A DNA stretch of 64,000 bases from Lumbricus terrestris (lineage: Eukaryota; Annelida; Clitellata; Crassiclitellata; Lumbricidae). Made by a program: the position numbers and the translations under genes. Below, piece after piece: positions 41,101-52,353 of the stretch. The stretch spans positions 10,124,411 through 10,188,410 of the forward strand of contig OX457036.1 in assembly GCA_949752735.1 (NCBI GenBank). The letters are read 5' to 3'. The first letter of the stretch is position 1, and every line of letters starts with the position of its first letter. The notes beneath the pieces are model-generated. The model saw only the letters and a list, made by a program, of their open reading frames with translations, had not been told where the DNA came from and made no database searches.

Positions 41101-44100
41101 ATCAGAGCCACAGATGTTGATGACAAGGCAACTTACTTACTTGCTTACTTATACATGAATACATTTTTCATAAGTTGACATTTCGCAACGACGTGCAGTG
41201 TAGGCGAGTTGAATCTTCTAATTGGATTTACATCAAACCGCTTCCGATAGCAATGGACTATTTCTTCTGGTGGAACCGGACTTGCTTTCTCAACGTAAAC
41301 ATCGGCATGGCAACCTGTTTGCAGACGACACCCTTCAACGACTCTTCAGCACGACTTATTTCCGCATTCACGCGAGTCAGGATACTCAGCAGATCACAGC
41401 TGCACAACAACAACAACAAAATGATTTAAACACAGCGATAAAACTCTGAAATTATATTAGTTGAAGATTTAAGCCATGAAATTATGATGCCGCACTGATC
41501 CATCCAAGTCACTTACTCACCAAAATCTTACCTCTCGCTTTACAGTACAGATAGTCAACTCAAAACTGAAAAGATTCCCTGTCCACAAATCTTATACTCC
41601 TCTTCTCTTAAAAAACTCTTGTGGCTCAAATTCTAAACACTAATGACTGTAACATTGTCTGACCCTTTAGATCTTGACTACGATGACCTTACCTACCTAT
41701 CGATTTTGTCTTGACTGAGCACCTGAGAATCACCTCGTCACCACGACTTCCAGGTTACAATACAATTACGAGCATTCCCAATACTTAATGCTAGTGATAA
41801 TCTCTCTTGCTTGAGTATCTGGCAAATATCTGCACATAACTCCGAATGTTGCTCTATTATTTGATTTTTCCAGTAATAAAAATTTCTATGAATATAAGTT
41901 ATTGCACATCAGTAGGCTTAAACAGTTTCCCCAAGTTCATATTTGATGGCAATTACCATCCTTAACCCTTTGAACCAGATGGGCCGGTTTTCCGGCTCAT
42001 TATCCATAGAGTTACGGGAGCTCCAGGTTCAAAGGGTTAAGGCCCATCTTCCATTTTGACTTTATGGTAGTGGCTCTATCAAAGATATCACATAATATCA
42101 GATAACAAATTGACATCTGGAACAATTCCATCCTGAATAGAACATTATAAATTGACAAATCACGGCAAAACTCAGATAATCCATGCAATTTCAACTCTTC
42201 CATGACTAATCCAATAATTCTGTCCAGTGTCCAACACTGTCCAATTGTCCATAGAATGCAGACACAAGAAAGTAAAAGAATTCACAAGTTTGCACTCATC
42301 CGTTTTATCGCGCATTAATTACCTCGGTCGTAACCAGATCAACAGAGAATTAATTGTTTACACAAAAAACGCGCTGAACAGTACTTGCTTACCGATCAGC
42401 AAGTTGTTCGAGCATTTTGACCAAAGTCGTGATGTACCAGGATCCTTTACGTCTGCTCCGATACGACACATATCCGGGAACTGTTGCAAGCGCCAGAAGG
42501 AAGTCAGCCTCATCAGGAATAGCCTCAGCTGTAGGCATCACACCACTACCACCAAGTTGACCACCTTCTGCTCTGGGCATCATACAATCACCACCACTAC
42601 CAACTTCAGGTATGATTGGACCGTCAGTGACAATGTCGCTCACTTCAACAAAACAACAAATTACCGTATACCACATTGCCAAATGTGCATTGGACATTTG
42701 TGCTATATAAAGTGTCGCACCTTTTTGAAGAGCGCTATAGAAATTGCCTGAATGAATGTGATTTATTATTATTATTATAACATCAGGATCATACTGATTT
42801 ATGCAGAAAAACACAGAAAGTAAACAGATAAAAATTATTAATATTATTAAATAAATTTCAAGATTGTAAACACATTCAAGGCCACACTGAAATGTGTATC
42901 TGAGTCACGATTAGTCATACGCCAGAGGAAGATTGAGTCTTCTGCACAACACAGTAATAGTAAAGAAGTTACTAATTAATAACAATAATAATAATAAAGA
43001 TAATATACATTATACTGCATTAGTTAACAAGTCAAACTGAAAAGAAAATTTATTCCTTACCACGTTGGTGTTCTTTTCCCTGGCAGGCCTGGATGAAGAA
43101 CAGTTTCGGTTTGCTACAGAGACTTTGACATCGAGATGGTCTGAAATAAGATGTTATCTGTTTTATTTGGACCAGTTTCCCATTAGCCCCATAGATGGCG
43201 CCATTCTCACCATGCGAAAGAATACAGCAGACAAAACAGTCGAAGTTCGAGTGGTCCTTGGAGGCTGTGGCCGCCAGCTCCTCACAGATCTCTGAGTCGC
43301 TAAGGTCCTGACAGACCACGACCTTGAAATCCAGTTTCTGGCCAAACATCTTTTCCAGCAACTCTAAAAATCAAGAACTAGAATTTATCACCATTATAAT
43401 CATCACAAACATTTTAATGCATTCAAAGTCACATAAAAAGTAAATCGGATAAGGACTTTACATAGTAGTAGTAGTAGCCGTTTATTGACAAAGCATCAAC
43501 CAAATACAAAATAACAGCAATCAGTACAAACTCAATGACTTTCGAGTGATTGGTGCATAAGTCAAAGGATCAATCCAAAAAGTCATATGGACCCGCTGAG
43601 GCTGGATTGACCCTTCTTTTCTCGATAACATTTGGCTGTTGTAAAACAGTGCAAAGAACAACATGTTATACAATACACATGTACTTTACATGGTCATCAT
43701 GACCACCACCACGACTGTGAGCCAGAACCACCACTATGACCACAACCACCACCATTAAAACCATCTGTAAAAGACCATATTATAATCATCAAAAACTTTT
43801 TAATGCGTGTAAAGTCACATAGAAAGCAAATAGGACAATGGCCATTATCATGGTCATCATGACCACAATTACCACTTTGATTGTCAGCCTACCATGACCA
43901 CATCACCACCATTAAAACCATCTGCTTAGTTCAAGCATATAATTTTATTTGAGACAAATTGCTGGACAAATTCTGGAACAGTATCGATGTGTAGTGCAAT
44001 CATATATAGATACATGGAACCATGCGGTTACAAAGCGAAGAGTGAAAATACCCGTGTAAATACCATAAAAAGAATGTTCGAAAAGCCAAGATAATTATGC

Positions 44101-47100
44101 AGAATATCATATCTCTGGGGTGGGTGGGTGCTCCACGTATTCTGTATACAGCAAGATATTCAGGACCAGTAGAACTTTGTATGTTTCAATTCAGTTCAAA
44201 TGCTTTATGGATGCAAGGTGCATGATGATGATGGCTTGCCTTGTAACTTGGGAGATCACAGGCTCAAGCCTGCAATGAGATAGTTGCTGTGTTGGAACCT
44301 TGAGCAAGTTCTACACTCATAATTGCTCAGCAACCATGACAGATGACCCATTAATAGATGGAGACAGTTGATTGTTCTGTATGACATCATCGTCGTCGTC
44401 CTCGTCATCGTCATCATCATCATCATCATCATTGTCATCAACATTACATAAGTAATAAGTGTGCAATAATAATAAACTAATAGTATCAATAGCAACAGCA
44501 ATAAAAAATGAGCATCAAAACAAAAGCTTATAAATATTGATTCGTTTGGACATGAGTTGCATTCAAGCAATCTCTTTGAAAAGGTTAAACAATTTCTCAA
44601 ATTGTGGAAAACAACGTCATCAGACATGAGGCAAATTAAACGGACCACAATCTATTTCTGTTCCATTTCGGACTTTCAGCTGTCGACTCTGTGAATCGTT
44701 TTCGTCCTTGTAAAATGTTTTGTTGTTGAAAATCAAGCAGATTCCTAAACCACACAGAACAGTAAATGTAAAGTACAATACATAGTGCCTAACTGCTGGA
44801 ATTGTGAGACAATACGGAGCTTGGCAATCAGCATCAATCACAAACCTTGAGCTCAATGAAAGTTTTCAGAAAGAGATCCGTTTGGTGGGAAAATGCATTG
44901 AGTACTTACACACAGGTTGGCTATTAAATTGCTCGAAGTGAAGGATTGACAATACTCTGGTGATCTAATGACCTGGTTTATTGAGCATCCAAAAAATGCT
45001 GTGCATTCACAGCCAAAACTAGCAGCGAAACATGAATGTGTGGGCAAATATTAAGCAAATCAAGGTGTAGGGCTCGTCTGTGTTAATGTGATCAGCCTGA
45101 CAACTGGTTTGCACAGCTTATCAAACTTCCGAGTTTTCCCCATTGATTTTTGACTAAAGCAGTGATTGATTGATCACCTGTACATAGTGATAACGGTATG
45201 TTAGAAGTCACTACTAGTACTAGGCAAACATACAAGATTTGAATACAGAATAAATCAAGCATGAATTATGGATAATCCTCTGATCGGTTTGTTCTCATTT
45301 GCTCCCATGTCAGGACCACAATGACTCAATCCAGATCTTTTACCTGCATAGGTTCCACTAGTCACATCAGCAAAGGTTTGAACCTCTACTCTTGCAATCC
45401 ACGGCAAGAGTTCTAATCAAACAGCAATCACACCGCATAAGGAATAAAAGAAAATGCTATAATTACCCCTGGGACGACGCGTCATACTGTACGATGGCAA
45501 ATCACTTTCGTCTTGATGGGTATCAACCGTCACGCTATAGGGATGCATCTCCATTCTTGGCTGTCCTTCGGATACACCTTGATGATTCGGAAAAAAGTTT
45601 GGCACAGCGCCAGCAAATTGGTCACCAGGTGGATCCATATTCTGGTGACCTCTAGCTCCATGAATGCATTCTGAAAGAGGTTTGTTTGGCGGTGAAACGC
45701 AGTGTGTATTTACACACAGGTTGGCCACCAAGCTTGAAGCGGAGAACTGACAAGATCCAACATCACGGTTTATTAAGCTTCCAGTAAATGCTGCAACACA
45801 AAAAGTACATGAAATCTGAAATTATTGTCACATTTCCTAACTAAACTAACTAAATATTTAAAATTTAAAAAAATTAATCTTGACCAACGTCATAATAGAA
45901 TTGAAAACTGAACAGTTCAAGTTTAAAAGTCCTTATGATGCCATCTGCAAAAATGCCCTTGAAAAGGGGCATTTGGCAAATAAATAAATTGTTCTCTAGT
46001 ATAAATTTTCTGTAACAACATAATTTTTATCAAAAAAAACATTAACTGCTTTCAAACGAAATAAAAATATAGTCAAGTTTAATCTGTAATCCACCTACAC
46101 ATTTTCTTAAATGGAAGACATTAAAAAATCTTGTCATAATTCATTTATAAGCTACACATCCTCTAGCTTGGAATAAACTCGAATAACAATTTTTGAAAAT
46201 CCTTAAATCCATAAGGTAAACCTTTCCCAGATTGGAATAAACTTCCATTATTTATAAAGTAACCTGTTCCACTTAGAAATAAACTTGACGCACCTTGCGT
46301 TTAAAAAAGACTAAATTCAAATCATGAGGGCTGCAAATCTTCTAGATTGGAATAAATTTGAATAGAAATTTCCATAAGTCATATTATCTATGAAACATTT
46401 TTTCCAATCACGGTATCTAAAACATTTAGCAATATAACTCATATGACTTACGTCCACTGGTACAGAACCGATCAACACGATAAACCAATTCCTCCAATTT
46501 TGCCTCAATTAAAATCCGTCTCAGGTAGCGTAGGTCTGTTTTGGCTACTCCTATTGAACCCTGCTTTTCCAAGGCTAGAATCAAATCATGAGGGCCACAA
46601 ATCTTCTCCATGGTTGACTTTGAAATATCCGTGCAGAGGAATTTCAGCGTCCTGAAGTTCTCTTCCGTTATGTCCTCGCAGATCCGGTGAAGAAGAATTC
46701 TGAGTATGCGGACAAAGCAGCAAAGAAATTAAATTGTTTATTGTAAAAGTTGTTACCATCATTATTATTGTTGTTATTTCTGTTACTATTATTGGTATTA
46801 TTCCTAATATTATTATCTAGGAAATTTGACGAAAAGTGGTGCAAATGTAGCAATTTAAAATTTCTTAACTTTGGGAATAATATTGGAGTAGAACAAAAGA
46901 ATGTCATCTTCACAAATTCACATTTCATGATTAGCAGTGTTTAATCATGCATGCATGATTAAACACTGCTAATCATGCCAGCATGCATGCATGATTAGTG
47001 CTCAGTGTTTAATGTTCTACTCCAATATTATTCACAAAGTTCAGAAATTTTAAATTGTTTCATTTACACCACTTTTTCGTCAAATTTCCTAGATAATAAT

Positions 47101-47717
47101 GCATGCATGCATCGTATGTATGTACAAACATGTACGCCCATACGATCCATGCATAATGCATATACCTACCTAAAAATGGAAATCCACCATTGACACAGCA
47201 ATAAGAAGTCAGACGTACCCTGCTGAAAATCATAGTTGACTCCTCTCAAATGCTACTGACCCATCTTCAGCATTAAAACTGGAAAAAGTTGATTCTCTTG
47301 CCATATATTTAAAAGGCATTTGAATTTGAAGCAATACTGCGAATCATACATTTTTTTATGCACTTTCAAAACCTACCTGCATGGATGGAGTTGACTTCTA
47401 CCACCTTCCACACTCTCACCCACGTCTCGACAACTATGCGGAAGCACCTGGAAGAGGTGCTGCTGTCGGAGGCAGTACAGCAGCTCGGCGACAAGTAACA
47501 CGTTGTCGGGTGGAAAGATCTTCCGGCGAGTTGTAAGTTCGCTGAAAATGTCCAAAGCATTGTCGAGCTTTTCCATTTTTTGACGTGGGATGAATTCGGT
47601 GCAAAGAAACTTCATTGCTTGGACGTCGCGTCGCACAAGCTCATCATAGATGAACTTCAGAGCAACGTGATATTCGAATGTGTCACGCCGTGCATCAGTT
47701 GTTAGACACCCTTCCAT
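38101..47717 (-). CDS. Caspase-8/10-type initiator caspase with two death effector domains
   Basis: Cysteine protease that starts apoptosis or innate signalling after DED-driven recruitment (family knowledge). Coding exons: 47377-47717, 46452-46699, 45467-45790, 44646-44744, 43061-43363, 42393-42642 and 38101-38230. All are GT-AG and phase-consistent; 564 residues. DED1 covers about 8-95 (LKFIYDELVRRDVQAMKFLC) and DED2 about 112-195 (ICEDITEENFRTLKFLCTD, LRYLRRILIEAKLEELV). A linker of about 105 residues leads into the protease: PRGICLIFNNKTFY, RNGTEIDCELLEKMF, catalytic His in CILSHGENG (residue 388) and catalytic Cys in IQACQG (residue 431). The p10 part has IPDEADFLLALATVPGYVSY and GSWYITTLVKMLEQL. 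Before it is a Gly-rich inter-subunit linker with acidic sites. The last exon (SRESYDVLFHSLEDVF) is 4.2 kb downstream; its phase fits, but its tail diverges from other caspases, so it is the least certain exon. Orthology to caspase-8 or -10 individually is not resolvable. Confidence 0.92.
39955..40255 (+). mobile_element. Non-LTR retrotransposon C-terminal fragment
   Basis: An 82-residue frame reads RKGRLQWMGHHHVIPMDEAR, GRRGRGRPRKNW and MTWDEEIQLAENREEWRS. This is the zinc-finger-less C-terminal block (GH..RM...R..K....W.P.G.R.RGRP...W...) of RTE-type reverse transcriptases. It ends in GACTGACTGATGATTA, a short-repeat tail. In the last intron of the caspase gene, antisense. Confidence 0.75.
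40430..40960 (+). mobile_element. CR1-like LINE 3' region, degraded
   Basis: At 40441-40550 a frame reads HSILHVLDHLPEHSFSLTLT, then WHWFPFPQRISFRIAS, a worn version of the LHWLPV..RI.F.I block of CR1 elements. At 40885-40935 is the tail GGAAGCGCTCTGAGTAG, GGCGTTATATAAATT. A 70-bp segment (GGTACCCTCTTATC(T/C)G(C/T)GTGA) is duplicated in tandem at 40575-40650 and 40660-40730. Confidence 0.6.
41200..41460 (+). mobile_element. LINE reverse-transcriptase fragment with FADD box
   Basis: A frame reads LHQTASDSNGLF, then HGNLFADDTLQRLFSTT, resembling the catalytic YADD/FADD motif of non-LTR reverse transcriptases and its downstream residues. Frameshifts surround it. The caspase intron holds it in antisense. 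Confidence 0.5.
41966..42036. mobile_element. piggyBac-type MITE (TTAA target)
   Basis: CCCTTTGAACC (41966) and GGTTCAAAGGG (to 42036) form perfect inverted ends. TTAA abuts both sides (41962-41965 and 42037-42040). CCCT-initial ends and TTAA target duplications are the hallmark of the piggyBac superfamily. Only 71 bp. Confidence 0.8.
43380..43930 (+). repeat. Triplicated intronic segment in the caspase gene
   Basis: CATTATAATCATCA(C/A)AAAC and TTTTAATGC(A/G)T followed by AAAGTCACATA(A/G)AAAG recur at 43391-43445 and 43780-43830. CATGGTCATCATGACCAC with CCACCATTAAAACCATCTG recurs at 43689-43768 and 43849-43923. Confidence 0.65.
44850..45015 (-). pseudogene. Relic of a duplicated caspase linker exon
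   Basis: This intronic stretch aligns with the first half of the linker exon (45640-45790). Conceptual translations share FxGxxIN, SSNLIANLCVS versus SSLVANLCVN, and QCIFPPNGSLSE versus HCVSPPNKPLSE. It keeps an acceptor (ACAG|CATTTT) and a strong internal donor-like GTAAGT at the NLC codon, but reading runs into a stop (FH*). The spliced model joins the flanking exons in phase without it. Confidence 0.75.
46811..47099. repeat. Long foldback palindrome in caspase intron 1-2 region
   Basis: About 83 bp at 46811-46895 (ATTATCTAGGAAATTTGACG to TTGGAGTAGAAC) recur inverted at 47017-47099. In the centre is a perfect 52-bp palindrome (about 46926-46977) made of CATGATTAGCAGTGTTTAATC and its reverse, joined by GCATGC-type steps. 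CAGTGTTTAATC is the terminal sequence of the elements at 12780 and 37285, so this is probably a foldback derivative. Confidence 0.82.
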
Positions 47718-47815
47718 TTCTTACGCTATCCAACAGAATGAGAACTGGAAAGAACAATTAGATTCTTGTCAAAACGTACTCCTATTATGTTGTCTGCCCC
47801 ATGGGTCGATTCGGT

Positions 47816-48130
47816 CATGTTCATTCATTCATTCTATATGGACTTAAATGTCGCCAATTCAAGAAACCCATTCAAGAGAGCTCCCAGCCCAGCAACAGAA
47901 AAAGAACTTGAGAGATTTGCGAAGCAAAGTTTAATTGGTCAGATATAATAGCAGCAAACGCCGTTTAAAAAGTGAGGGCATTCCAGATTGGCGGCCTTAC
48001 AAACAAGAAAGATCGGCGTTGCCTTGCAGCTAAGCGACCCGTGGAACTAGAAGTTGCACCTTCATCGGAGAGCGAAGAGCCCAACCCGTAGGGTTTGGGA
48101 CGCAGGGATTGTGGGTTGGACAAGAGAGTC
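47816..48130 (-). repeat. Dispersed repeat, family R1 copy 2
   Basis: It shares TTCATTCATTC, CTCCCAGCCCAG, AAAGTTTAATTGGTCAGAT, CATTCCAGATTGGC, CGTGGAACTAGAAGTT and GAGCGAAGAGCCCAACCC with 360-700 in the same order. Confidence 0.65.
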
Positions 48131-48959
48131 CATGTGGGTCCTACCTAATGCTTATGGCTATCCCTGCAGGATAATCGGCTAAGATCAAGCCAACGCCAGT
48201 ATTTAACCTAGACTCCTTAGTTTTGCCTTGTTTTAGGACTTACGTCACAACTATTTAAAAATGGCTAACATTGCACAACATGTAAAACGTTAAATTGCCA
48301 CTTGGTCAACGACGCCGATTTCACAATATTCTAACCCAGGCAGACGAATAATTGTCGTGCAATTCTTAAAACATCAGAAAACGTTACTCAAGCTAGAATA
48401 AATCCACAGATTATTTATACTGTGATAAATCCGGATATAAGCCACAGAAGAAGAACATCTTACAGGTTTGCGAGAAACGAGAATTCGCATCGATGTAGAC
48501 TTTCATTTTTCTGGAAAATCATCAGTCGAGCCTCTACTCGTGCGTTGTTTATGTTTGGATCCACGTCACGTGTTCATCTTGTATAGACAACTTCCGTTTA
48601 ACGAAAGGCGAAATAACCATTGAGATGTATTACATGTTTAGTATATAATACATCTCTATGGAAATAACCTACAAATCCAATTAATATTATTTTAAGCAAA
48701 AATAAAACTAATACATTTGCAATAATATTGTCATCCACGTTATTTACGCCACTGCACAGACAAACGTAAGTATTTTTTATTCAATAATCCGGTTGACAGA
48801 CCTAAAAATATAAAGCGCAGCCTATAGAACTCGATCGTGCTGTATAAAACCAATCAAATTTTTGTCTGGAGATACCAGTCCTACCACAGTACTAAAGCTA
48901 GTGAAGAGGCGAAACTATTTCAAGAGAAATGTGCGGAAGTGCTGCTAATTAGGCCTACC

Positions 48960-49002
48960 TGGGACTAATATCCAAATTTAATTAAATTCGATATTAGTCC
49001 CA
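48960..49002. repeat. 43-bp palindrome
   Basis: TGGGACTAATATC and GATATTAGTCCCA are inverted around AAATTTAATTAAATT. GGGACTAATATC also occurs alone at 23598-23610. Confidence 0.75.
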
Positions 49003-49274
49003 TGGCCTACAGTGGGTTTTGTCAAGGACAAAGATGTTAGAATAAATATTGTCAAGTTAGCATATTCTCTAAGAAGCGCAAACAAGCACAAAGCACTGTA
49101 GAGTGTAGACCATCTTCTTGGAAGATCACAAAGAAGTAGGCCTTTACAAGAATGCGTCTATCATTTCTCGTGGCTTTGGTGTCCCTAGGTGGCGCTCAAA
49201 CTTCTCTATAACCGCCTTCACCTCATGAGACGATATTAATAGTCTATGCTGTGAAGATCGTGAAATAATTCAAG

Positions 49275-50942
49275 ATGGGTGGCGATGCTCACGGTCATGG
49301 AGAGGAAAAGTTTAAGATCCCTGACTGGAAACAGTACAAAGTAGAAGGAATAAAAGAGCTGGAATTGACACAGAAAGCGCTTGCGGCTAAAGGTCTGCGA
49401 GATCCTTGGCTCAGGCGAGTATTGCATTATAATCCGACTGGTTATTATGACCCTCGCACATACCCAAGGACACATAAATAACATTTCTTGTTAATCCGCT
49501 GGTTATATTATGAGCTCCGTCTGGTCAATAGACATGGTGTAGTGCGATGCTATGTATAGGTTTGAAGTGTAGTTCCATACATGGCGAAATGAGTAGGTAC
49601 AAAGGCATGTAGAGTTGTTTTACTTTTGGGATATTTGTGATGCTGATGCTGTCCATCCTCATTTCTGAGGGCCGGAGACCAGAATGGTTCACATTGAGGA
49701 TGTAATAGTCAGTGGGCCCCAAATCCTCTTCTGTTTGCAGTACAGAAAACTGATTTTGTCAGTCAAAGCCGTTGATCTCCTTGCTGAGATTCCTCCACCG
49801 AAGACCAATTCTCCCGCACTGCTGCTTCCCAGCGCTCCTGGTGACACGAAGACTTATAGCGTATATTTGTAGCTGTATGCAAAGGCGTTGAAACCGTCCC
49901 AGAAAAGTCGTGGTAACCAATCCCTCCATCCCGCCTTCTAAAAGTGATGTCCTGAGTATGGCAAAATATTTAAGCACTAGACGAAAAGTAACCGTCAAAA
50001 TACAAAGTGACACTTATAGTCGTATGTTTCTATGTCTAGTGAGCAGTATGTCGTGTTCACACTGAACGCGTAATTCATTAATTCATTCTGAGAATTTATA
50101 TAGCGCCTCTTCAAGATAACTACTCAGAGGCGCTCTCTGCACTGACTAGCTGATATGATGTTAAGAGTCAGTAATTGCCGGCCGTTGCATACCTTTGTTT
50201 ACATATATGTGTTTCCGCTGTTCCTATTAGCGGGATCAGTGATCCGTTCAGAGCCTATCCTTGTGGCCATTCCCCTATAAATATGTGATTGCATTTGTAT
50301 GACTGTAAAAGAAATGATTGGTTTCAAAATAAATGATTGATTGATTGATTGAGTTGCGAGTTATCTCCTATAATGCAATTCACTGCTGTAAAATGGTTAA
50401 TTACTGTTACAGCACTCTGTATGTGGATGTAAAATCGTAGCTTTTATGTGGTCGAAAACAATAATATACAGTAGCTACTGAATTCATGAGTAATTATTTA
50501 CTTTAGTGAATTGTATTATGGGAGGCTGCTGGTAGGTAGTAGCACTCGGTTCTATTGGAGCACTTTGCTATTTATATGGCGAGCGGTTGATCACGAAGGG
50601 ATGTTAACAATTTCTGACTTGTGCTTTGACGGAAGTTTTTTTTGCACCATCTGGTATTGCATTTTGACTTGAGCGTCTGCCATTATGTAGATACTTTCTT
50701 TATGGTCAGAATATTTGAAGTAAACATTTGAATTTGGCTTTGTGAAATGTAGGAATGAGGTGTGGAGATACAAGTTCTGGCCAGGTTTCGGACGCAGTGC
50801 CATGATCAACATATTTCGTGGGTTCAAGTATGCGTTGGCGGCCATGGTGGTCACTGTCGCAGTTGACCAGGTGTTTGGCATTTCGAAATCCAAGCATCAT
50901 CACGCCGGACATCATGAAGATCACCACGGCGGACATCATTAG
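49275..50942 (+). CDS. NDUFB3: NDUFB3 (complex I subunit B12)
   Basis: Accessory subunit of mitochondrial NADH:ubiquinone oxidoreductase, in the membrane arm (family knowledge). Exons 49275-49414 and 50753-50942, 109 residues. The His-rich start [12 protein letters not shown], then [12 protein letters not shown], then [20 protein letters not shown] matches human PDYRQWKIEGT and [18 protein letters not shown]. One membrane span lies at about residues 63-85 ([20 protein letters not shown]) and the tail is His-rich ([15 protein letters not shown]). The only way to join the two conserved halves in frame is a GC-AG intron: CTCAG|GCGAGT to ATGTAG|GAATGAG. Continuing the first frame past 49414 adds a short non-conserved tail ending at 49481. 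The intron contains a LINE-tail repeat. The divergent neighbour is the caspase gene. Confidence 0.93.
50075..50150 (-). repeat. LINE-tail repeat, inverted copy
   Basis: TTCATTCTGAGAATTTATAT and AGCGCCTCTTCAAG, then CTCAGAGGCGCTC, is the reverse of the GGAGCGCCTCTGAG...GGCGCTATATAAATT tail. In the NDUFB3 intron. Confidence 0.6.
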
Positions 50943-51348
50943 AAAAACGCACTCGTTTGAATCGTAACTGTGAGGCTGTTTAGGAACAATTCGGATGTTC
51001 ATTTATCAACGGAGCGAAACCATCAAGTGTTGAAGCCGCATCTTACAATGTTGGTAGAATAGACATCTGTTGGAACGGATGCAGAGCAGTAATTGTCTGT
51101 TGTGCTTTAAATTTTTTCGAACTGGGTTTGCAAATCAGATAAAAAAATGTTTATAGAATCTTCTGATCTGTGTTTGAGTTCATTATAAAGTTGTTTTAAT
51201 GACGTGCTGCATTGCTTTCCTATAGCATTAGTACACGCTGGTTGTTAAAGGTCAATAGATTTGCAATTTGTGAAAAATTACCTGTCTGGGTTGTTGCCAC
51301 TTGCATTGCTGCTGGATTTTAGTGCAAGTAAATTTTGTTGCTTTCAGC

Positions 51349-51354
51349 AATAAA
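51349..51354 (+). promoter_or_regulatory. NDUFB3 polyadenylation signal candidate
   Basis: AATAAA about 400 bp after the stop codon; the first canonical signal on this strand. Confidence 0.45.
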
Positions 51355-52353
51355 CATGAGACATACCACAAATCATTGGAGAGGTACAGAATTGGTTTGC
51401 GCTGGTATTTGATAACACTGGTCAACAGTGATTTTGTTTCCTGAACACTTTCAGGTGTTTCTTATGCAGTTTCTGCTGCTGATCACGAAAATGACCTTGA
51501 AATTGTCCCAGCACGTAACGTTTTTGAGAAATCTTCAATTTTCTATTTATTTCCATTTTTCGGATACATCGTTATAATAAGCTTCGTGTAACTGAGGTAT
51601 GTCCAGGCATGCACTTAGGACAGTTTACATATATGCTTGTCTTGCATAATAAAATATAAACTTGGGTCTGCATATTCATTAATGCTGGTTAGAATCTTCC
51701 TGCAAAAGTTCTAAGCACTATTAGAGCCGCTTCTCTGCAAAGGTCTACATGCAAATCCAACTGAGGAAGTTGGCATCAGTTTGTTTGTAGTTTGATGTCG
51801 TATTTCCAAAGTTTAGTTTTCTATACAGTATGCATGTATTCAAGATGCATAACAAGTTAGCCAGTCTATTTTCAGATAAGCTTTAAACTATAATATATAT
51901 TAAGACGGTTGTTGGCAGCAGAAATGTCTCGCCAGTGTTGCATGAAATGTGATACATGTACATTTTGCTACAGTTATATGAGTAAGCCTCAGAAACACAC
52001 AATGACTGGACTTGTCAAAAGAGCATAGAGATGTACTTTGGTTGCAAGACTGGAGAGAAAGCCAAGGAATGGGTGCCTCTCATTTGCTGTGGAAGATGTG
52101 CTGCAGATCCTAGAGTTTGACTTCGGGGGTCCTGCGAAAGCAATGCTGTTTGCCGTCCCGATGGTCTGGCGAGAACAGAAAGATAATGACTGTGAGGGGC
52201 TGCTCAGTTTGTCTCACTAATGTTTCTGGTTTCTCGGGCAAGATTAGGAAAGGAAACTAAGTGATACAGTCATCATCAGCACCCAATATTATGAGGAAGA
52301 ACTGTCATAAAGATTTTTTTTTGCAATGAAATTAATTTATAGTATATTGAAAA

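Larger units (their letters stand above)
47718..49274. other. Intergenic region between the caspase and NDUFB3 genes (head to head)
   Basis: The two genes diverge from here, so both promoters lie within. It holds a family R1 repeat (47816-48130) and a 43-bp palindrome (48960-49002). The stretch 48400-48650 contains CACGTCACGTGTTC, an E-box-like motif. No TATA box was convincing. Confidence 0.5.

Noticed and set aside
42227..42751. 174-residue plus-strand ORF
   Set aside because: It is antisense to the caspase p10 exon, which has recognisable protease motifs on the other strand.
45945..45975. Hairpin ATGCCC...GGGCAT as a terminator
   Set aside because: This is a eukaryotic intron; the motif is followed by a repeat-like tail (AAATAAATAAATTG).
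49415..49481. NDUFB3 ending at 49481 as a single-exon protein
   Set aside because: The last 22 residues are not conserved and the WRYKFWPGF half with the membrane span is 1.3 kb downstream in phase.
49525..50013. Minus-strand ORFs in the NDUFB3 intron
   Set aside because: No recognisable domain; probably repeat-derived, but no family motif was clear enough to call.
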